From Cytobacillus sp. S13-E01 (GTDB taxonomy: Bacteria; Bacillota; Bacilli; Bacillales; Bacillaceae_L): 64,000 bases of DNA. Both the position numbers and the translations under genes were made by a program. This document shows positions 58,288 through 64,000 of this stretch, in pieces. The stretch is from contig NZ_JARFVC010000008.1 of assembly GCF_029193815.1 (NCBI RefSeq), forward strand, positions 1 through 64,000. The letters run 5' to 3'. How positions within the stretch are numbered: the first letter of the stretch is position 1; each line of letters starts with the position of its first letter. Under the pieces are notes generated by a model. That model was not told the DNA's origin. It saw only the letters and a list, made by a program, of their open reading frames with translations, and ran no database searches.

Positions 58288-60534
58288 TTACCCTGGTAGG
58301 TTTATTTCACTATCAATTACAATATCTACCTCTACCGTATCTTCTTGTCCTTCTTTTCTAGCAAAGACAATGGCTTTATAAATTCCTTTAAGCCCAATAT
58401 CCTCTTGGGTGATTTCTTTTTCTATTACTCCTCTTGGCACATCTTTGGCCCAATCTAAGAAGGTAATAAACCTTAGCGTATCTGGATCATACAGTGCAAT
58501 ACCATATTCTTCAGCACCTCTTGGCAAAAAGAGCTCATATTTGAAGGTATCTGGTTTATCTCCTGCACCAAATTGAAAGCCCATTACTCTTGGATAATCT
58601 GGCTCCTCGATCACAAACATATAAGGAATTTCAATTTTATTACTCCCCTCCATTAAAACCAGCCTACCATGATGCAGACCAGCTCCAATTACGCTTGGTG
58701 TGATATCTTGTGTTACTGAAATAACTTTTTTCTGCTTTGGACCAACGTATAACGAGTTTGGAAGCTTCCATTGCAAACCATTTTGTTGTTTTGGTAGTTT
58801 AAAACGATATTGTTTTGTTTCGGAAGATTGATTGTCAATTGTGACTTTCATACTTCGTTCAGTTCTAATATCCTCTTGATGCAGCATTCCAAATGCAAAG
58901 GAGCTTGGATACACTAATGACTCTGCTTCAATTGCTTCCTTCAGTTGAATTCTCCCTGCACCCTGTTCATAGGGTTTGTATTCTTGTTTTTTTTCATCAA
59001 CAAGTATTTTCGCAGTATTCATTAATGCGGCTTTTACTTGTTCTGGTGTCCAATCAGGATGTGCTTGTTTAATTAGCGCTGCTGCACCTGCAACATGTGG
59101 AGCCGCCATACTTGTCCCTTGTAAGGCAAGATAGCCATTTGGGACGGTACTGTCTATCGCAACACCTGGTGCTACGACATCTGGTTTGATATCCCACGTT
59201 TGGGTTACAGGACCTCTTGAGCTAAACGCTGCTAGTTCATCGACATGTTCAAGGTATTCTGTACGAATAAAATTATTTTCTGATGATTCAAGTTGCTTAC
59301 TCAGCCATAGTCCGTCTTCTTTTGAAAGGGAGGCAACCGGAATATCAAGCTCTAATTCTAAACTGCCTGCAAATTCACCTTCAACATTATTATAAATTAA
59401 AACCGCTTTTGCTCTGTTTTCCTTTGCATGTAATGCTTTTTCGGTAAAAGTGATCTTACCTCTTTCTAACAGCACAATTTTATCCTTTACATCTACAAAC
59501 TGTTCTCTTTCACCAATTCCCGCTGGAACTACTTCATATTCACGTTGTAAATCCCAGGGACTTGCATTTTGCATAGGCGTTAGATTGATTTTCCGCGCTT
59601 TGGCTCCTATTTGTAAAAAAGGAACCTTAATTGGAGGAGTAGATGCCCCAACTGAAATCGCTTTTGAAGATGTACCCGGTGAGCCCACTGTCCATACTTC
59701 TGGACCTGAATTCCCACTCGATGTAACTGCAATAATCCCTTTTTCAACAGCTTTATCTAATGCAATACTCGTTGGCCAATCAGGTCCATTTATTGTGTTT
59801 CCTAACGATAAATTGATTATATCGACTTTATCCTTAATTGCCTGTTCGATTGCTGCAATAACCTGTTCTGAAGTACCAACCCCACCAGGACCTAATGCTC
59901 GGTAGGCAATAATTTCCGCATCCGGAGCAACACCCTTTAGTTTTCCATCAGCAGCAATGATTCCTGCTACATGTGTTCCATGGAAGGTTTGCAGATCTGC
60001 CTGTCCCTTTGTTTCCATTGGATCATTATCACCATCTACTAAATCAAAGCCTCCATGATAATTATTCTTTAAATCAGGATGGTTGTAATCAATCCCTGTA
60101 TCGATGACACCGACCTTGATTCCTTTACCAGTAATTCGTTCATTGCTTTGATCAAATAAACCTCGAATCTTATCTCCTCCGATAAACGGAACACTTTCAT
60201 CAAGAGAGACTTTGTAGGTAGATACTGGAAAACTTTGCTCAACACCCGCTTCCTTTTTTAGTTTTTCGATATCTGAACGCTTACCGTAAACAGAAAAACC
60301 GTGAAATGCAGTATCGAACACTCTGTTTATTTTGATCAGGGGATAATGACGTGTGGTCGTCTTGACAAGTTTCGATAGATTGGATTCCTCAGTCATAATT
60401 ATTGAACTAATCTTTTCTGATTGTGAAAAATGAGGAAGCTCCGGTCGCTGCGGAAATATAGCAGCAGCTTCTGCATTGATAGGAATAGTTATCCAAAGTA
60501 AACAAAGTAAAAGTAATGTAAATCTATTTTGCAT
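58288..60534 (-). CDS. Secreted subtilisin-family serine protease (Vpr-like)
   Basis: 748 residues. Signal peptide (about 1-24), inhibitor I9-like propeptide (about 40-110), then the S8 domain with triad Asp145 (VIDTGIDYNHPD), His185 (FHGTHVAG) and Ser475 (GTSMAAPHVAG), with oxyanion Asn275 (SSGNSGPE). A PA domain is inserted at about 330-430, as in Bacillus subtilis Vpr. The C-terminal 220 residues are a beta-rich Fn3-like region. An extracellular peptide scavenger that could feed the peptide importer elsewhere in the window (inference). ATG after GAGGTGTTTAG. Confidence 0.9.
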   Translation of the reverse strand: MQNRFTLLLLCLLWITIPINAEAAAIFPQRPELPHFSQSEKISSIIMTEESNLSKLVKTTTRHYPLIKINRVFDTAFHGFSVYGKRSDIEKLKKEAGVEQSFPVSTYKVSLDESVPFIGGDKIRGLFDQSNERITGKGIKVGVIDTGIDYNHPDLKNNYHGGFDLVDGDNDPMETKGQADLQTFHGTHVAGIIAADGKLKGVAPDAEIIAYRALGPGGVGTSEQVIAAIEQAIKDKVDIINLSLGNTINGPDWPTSIALDKAVEKGIIAVTSSGNSGPEVWTVGSPGTSSKAISVGASTPPIKVPFLQIGAKARKINLTPMQNASPWDLQREYEVVPAGIGEREQFVDVKDKIVLLERGKITFTEKALHAKENRAKAVLIYNNVEGEFAGSLELELDIPVASLSKEDGLWLSKQLESSENNFIRTEYLEHVDELAAFSSRGPVTQTWDIKPDVVAPGVAIDSTVPNGYLALQGTSMAAPHVAGAAALIKQAHPDWTPEQVKAALMNTAKILVDEKKQEYKPYEQGAGRIQLKEAIEAESLVYPSSFAFGMLHQEDIRTERSMKVTIDNQSSETKQYRFKLPKQQNGLQWKLPNSLYVGPKQKKVISVTQDITPSVIGAGLHHGRLVLMEGSNKIEIPYMFVIEEPDYPRVMGFQFGAGDKPDTFKYELFLPRGAEEYGIALYDPDTLRFITFLDWAKDVPRGVIEKEITQEDIGLKGIYKAIVFARKEGQEDTVEVDIVIDSEINLPG

Positions 60535-60675
60535 CTAAACACCTCAGTGTTAGCGTCTCTCAAACGATGGTGTTTTATTATTAAGAAATTTGATGGTTCT
60601 TTAGTTGAAAATATGTCGCCTATATTCCAATATCTTGAAATACATGTCTATTTTAAATTATAAATTCCTAAACAA

Positions 60676-60890
60676 TAAGAAAAGCGCAGGGCGCCCGCCT
60701 TTTGGCGCATCGATTAAAACCCGCCACGTCCTGTGGCGAACATCGACATCAGCACATCCTATGCAAGTCAAGCATAAGACGAGCCCTGACTGAAGGCGTT
60801 TTTTACCTTCGGGCAGGGATTGTCTTATGACCTCGGGTCCGATGGCGCCCGGAGCTAGACACTAAAACTAGTTACAAACTTTTATACTTT
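60676..60890. repeat. Dispersed palindromic repeat, copy 9 (longest)
   Basis: Begins AAGAAAAGCGCAGGGCGCCC and ends CGGAGCTAGACACTAAAACT. The inner part pairs CATAAGAC with GTCTTATG, CCCTG with CAGGG and GAAGG with CCTTC, and the outer part AGGGCGCC with GGCGCCC, so nearly the whole element folds back on itself. Lies between the protease and upp. Confidence 0.85.
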
Positions 60891-60906
60891 CTTATCTTTT
60901 TAAAAA

Positions 60907-60934
60907 GGCCTAATCCGCTTTTCGGATTAGACCC
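60907..60934 (-). terminator. upp terminator
   Basis: GGTCTAATCCG/CGGATTAGGCC stem and TTTTTAAAA on the minus strand, just after the upp stop. Confidence 0.9.
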
Positions 60935-60941
60935 TTCATCA

Positions 60942-61598
<657 letters not shown>

Positions 61599-61703
61599 CT
61601 ATTCGAACGATTCTTAACACCTCAATAGATTTTACAGAAAAAGTGGTTCATGTTCAAGCCAAGACATTAAATTTGCTAATTTCTACATATTTAAAGACAA
61701 AAT

Positions 61704-61732
61704 GAGGGTCAAACAATTGTAGTCTGACCCTC
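61704..61732 (-). terminator. glyA terminator
   Basis: GAGGGTCA/TGACCCTC stem with a 13-nt loop and ATTTTG following on the minus strand. Confidence 0.75.
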
Positions 61733-61745
61733 TTAGTGTTGGCTA

Positions 61746-62987
61746 TTATAACTCTTTATATAATGTGAAATCCTTTGTTAAAGCTTCTACACGTTGTTTT
61801 GCTTCTGCAAGCTTTGACTCATCTTCAACATTTTGCAATGTAAAAGCAATGATTGAAGCAATTTCATCCATATCTTCTAGACCAAACCCGCGACTAGTAA
61901 CTGCCGCTGTCCCAATTCGAACACCACTAGTTACAAACGGGCTTTCTGGATCAAATGGAATCGTATTTTTATTTACAGTAATGCCTACTTCATCAAGAAC
62001 ATGCTCAGCTACTTTACCTGTGATGCCCATAGATCGAACATCCACTAACAATAGATGATTATCTGTACCATCTGAAACAAGGTTTAAGCCTTCTTTTTTC
62101 AAGCCTTCTGCTAAACGCTTGGCATTGTCGATGATATTTTGTGCGTATAGTTTAAAGTCGTCTTCAAGAGCTTCACCGAATGCTACAGCTTTTGCTGCAA
62201 TTACATGCATCAGTGGTCCGCCTTGGATTCCAGGGAAGATTGACTTATCGATTTTCTTTGCATATTCTTCCTTACAAAGAATCATCCCACCACGAGGTCC
62301 ACGAAGTGTTTTATGTGTTGTTGTCGTTACGAAATCTGCATATGGAACCGGGTTTTGATGGAGGCCAGCTGCAACTAGACCTGCGATATGAGCCATATCA
62401 ACCATCATATATGCTCCAACTTCATCTGCAATTTCTTTAAAACGTTTAAAATCAATTGCACGAGGATACGCGCTTGCACCTGCAACAATTAATTTTGGTT
62501 TATGTAATCTTGCTTTTTCAAGCACGTCATCATAATTAATTAGATGTGTCTCTTGATCAACACCATATTCAACGAAGTTGTACTGAATACCACTAAAGTT
62601 AACTGGGCTTCCGTGAGTTAAGTGACCACCATGTGATAGATTCATCCCGAGTACCGTATCGCCTTGCTCTAAAATCGTGAAATAAACGGCCATATTCGCT
62701 TGTGCACCAGAGTGCGGCTGTACGTTTACATGCTCAGCTCCGAAAATTTCTTTCGCTCTGTTGCGTGCAATGTTTTCAACAACATCAACATACTCACAAC
62801 CACCATAATAGCGACGACCAGGGTAGCCTTCAGCATATTTATTTGTTAAAACGGATCCTTGTGCCTCCATTACGGCTTCACTAACAAAGTTTTCTGAAGC
62901 AATAAGTTCGATCTTCGTGCGTTGTCTCCCTAACTCATCTTGAATAGCTGCAAAAACGCTTTCATCCTGCTGCGATAAATGTTTCAT
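61746..62987 (-). CDS. glyA: Serine hydroxymethyltransferase
   Basis: 413 residues. PLP enzyme that moves the serine hydroxymethyl group to tetrahydrofolate. PLP lysine Lys226 in [14 protein letters not shown], with Asp197 and His200 (VDMAH) contacting the cofactor; N-terminal [20 protein letters not shown] motif is conserved. ATG after AAAGGGGGATTCC. No purine or glycine leader was recognised upstream. Confidence 0.97.
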   Translation of the reverse strand: MKHLSQQDESVFAAIQDELGRQRTKIELIASENFVSEAVMEAQGSVLTNKYAEGYPGRRYYGGCEYVDVVENIARNRAKEIFGAEHVNVQPHSGAQANMAVYFTILEQGDTVLGMNLSHGGHLTHGSPVNFSGIQYNFVEYGVDQETHLINYDDVLEKARLHKPKLIVAGASAYPRAIDFKRFKEIADEVGAYMMVDMAHIAGLVAAGLHQNPVPYADFVTTTTHKTLRGPRGGMILCKEEYAKKIDKSIFPGIQGGPLMHVIAAKAVAFGEALEDDFKLYAQNIIDNAKRLAEGLKKEGLNLVSDGTDNHLLLVDVRSMGITGKVAEHVLDEVGITVNKNTIPFDPESPFVTSGVRIGTAAVTSRGFGLEDMDEIASIIAFTLQNVEDESKLAEAKQRVEALTKDFTLYKEL

Positions 62988-63134
62988 TGGAATCCCCCTT
63001 TATATCATTAAGCTTTTAGTGTATCTTTGTACTTTTCCTGCAAATTCTTCTTCATTTTAGCACTTTCCCAAGGTTAGAGGAAGGGATAGTCAGAATTATT
63101 TATCGGGATTCGTAGATTACAAAAACGGCTTGGA

Positions 63135-63245
63135 CGAGTATTCTGGTAGTTTTGACTAGTATTTTAGCGATACAGGCTGGTATTTTATGACTATCGGCGA
63201 GTATTTTCAAAATTAGACGAGTATTTTGGTGTAATAGGCGAGTAT
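63135..63245. repeat. 21-bp-spaced array of CGAGTATT (6 copies)
   Basis: CGAGTA at 63135, CTAGTA at 63156, CTGGTA at 63177, then CGAGTA at 63198, 63218 and 63239: steps 21, 21, 21, 20, 21. This is the AATACTCG motif in the other orientation. It fills the middle of the 409-base interval between ywlG and glyA. Confidence 0.85.
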
Positions 63246-63369
63246 TTCAATTTATTGGAAATAAACTTTCGGAGTTACTGTTGATTTTCACCTCATCTAG
63301 GGATAACGATGGTATTTGGTCAATGTATTAGTAACAATCTTGCAGAAAAGAGCCTACATAATAGAAAAA

Positions 63370-63392
63370 AATCCCCAAGCAAAGTGAGGATT
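63370..63392 (-). terminator. ywlG terminator
   Basis: AATCCTCA and TTGGGGATT pair imperfectly, then TTTTTTTC on the minus strand, directly after the stop at 63397. Confidence 0.6.
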
Positions 63393-63396
63393 ATGT

Positions 63397-63969
63397 TCAA
63401 CAAGTATAATTTTCTTCTTTTTCATCATAAACAGCTCTGGCACCACCGATAAGTTTTGGGCGTGTTTTGGCCAATGTGACATGAGCATGGCCAACCTGTT
63501 TAACTGTGCTTCTTAATGGCACGGCGACATGTTTTAAATGCATGCCTATAAAGGTATCTCCAATATCGATACCAGCATCAGCTTTAATAAACTCAACGAC
63601 AACAGGGTCCGTAAAATTGTGATAAGCATGTGTTGCCATTGCTCCTCCTGCAGAACGTACAGGTGTAACCGTTACGATATCATATTTTTTCGCTCTGGCA
63701 GTCTCACGTTCAACAATCAATGCTCGGTTTAAATGCTCACAACATTGGAACGCTAGCAGCACACCAGTTTTTTCTTGAAGCACTTTCACTTCGTTAAAAA
63801 TCATCGCTGCAACTTCCATTGTTCCTGATGTGCCTATTTTTTCACCAATCACTTCACTGGTGCTACATCCAATTACAAATAAATGATCATTTGACAAGGT
63901 CGCTTGTTCACTAAAATCCGCGAGTACTTTTTCTAACTGTTGTTTCCACAGTTCTATATCATTAGCCAC
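63397..63969 (-). CDS. ywlG: YwlG (UPF0340) family protein
   Basis: 190 residues from a GTG with AAAGGAAG upstream. Typical of the TIGR01440/UPF0340 family: [37 protein letters not shown] and [20 protein letters not shown]. Function is not established. Its position before glyA and upp is the conserved Bacillus order. The upstream operon lies beyond the window edge. Confidence 0.93.
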   Translation of the reverse strand: MANDIELWKQQLEKVLADFSEQATLSNDHLFVIGCSTSEVIGEKIGTSGTMEVAAMIFNEVKVLQEKTGVLLAFQCCEHLNRALIVERETARAKKYDIVTVTPVRSAGGAMATHAYHNFTDPVVVEFIKADAGIDIGDTFIGMHLKHVAVPLRSTVKQVGHAHVTLAKTRPKLIGGARAVYDEKEENYTC

Positions 63970-64000
63970 TCCGCAATCTTCCTTTCACGAAACCTCTTAG

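Overview
The window comes from an endospore-forming, flagellated member of the Bacillaceae. It carries spoIIID, spoIID and spoIIQ, mbl, the flhO/flhP basal-body rod genes, a Bacillus-order atp operon and the ywlG-glyA-upp block. Coding DNA is AT-rich with Bacillus-type ribosome binding sites and many GTG and TTG starts. The F1Fo c subunit has a full GxGxGxG helix-1 motif and no proline three residues before the carboxylate, so the ATP synthase is not of the obligate-alkaliphile type. I cannot name a species.

Layout. 1-330 is the tail of an IS4-type transposase. 0.57-5.8 kb is a chromosomal core: lipoprotein, fabZ, an EpuA-like protein, flhP, flhO, mbl and spoIIID. 6.2-12.1 kb holds an SLH/BsuPI surface protein and a VC_2705-type sodium:solute symporter locus: DUF4212 small subunit, large subunit, a badly decayed cNMP/CBS/DUF294 gene and a DnaQ-like exonuclease. 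12.1-13.7 kb is repeat-rich, with a 51-bp tandem array. 13.8-30.1 kb is a coherent accessory block read leftward: peptide ABC transporter with an embedded DUF1028 gene, a TctCBA transporter, gamma-glutamyltransferase, two pairs of half-size CHR ('chromate') transporters, pyroglutamyl peptidase and a second DUF1028 protein. A divergent Lrp/AsnC regulator closes it. 30.2-36 kb returns to sporulation and wall genes (spoIIQ, VanZ-like, spoIID, murA, a ywmB pseudogene, ywzB). 36.3-46.8 kb is an eleven-gene nuoA-D,H-N complex I operon without nuoEFG. 46.9-50.3 kb holds a structured repeat cluster, a GNAT gene, a GNAT pseudogene and a GalT-like gene. 50.4-57.9 kb is the atp operon, and 58.3-64 kb holds a Vpr-like protease, upp, glyA and ywlG.

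How it fits together. The nuo and atp operons supply respiration-linked proton pumping and ATP synthesis. The 13.8-30.1 kb block looks like a pathway for import and breakdown of glutamyl or pyroglutamyl peptides; DUF1028 proteins and CHR transporters have no settled role in such a pathway, and this is the best candidate for an undescribed system here.

The intergenic DNA is also unusual. A nine-copy dispersed palindromic repeat lies mostly between genes. Six arrays of short motifs recur, five of them at a very regular ~21-bp spacing. A 212-bp element folds into a long stem enclosing three hairpins, and its terminal repeat supplies the -35 box of the nuo promoter. Several genes are visibly decaying (DUF294, ywmB, GNAT).
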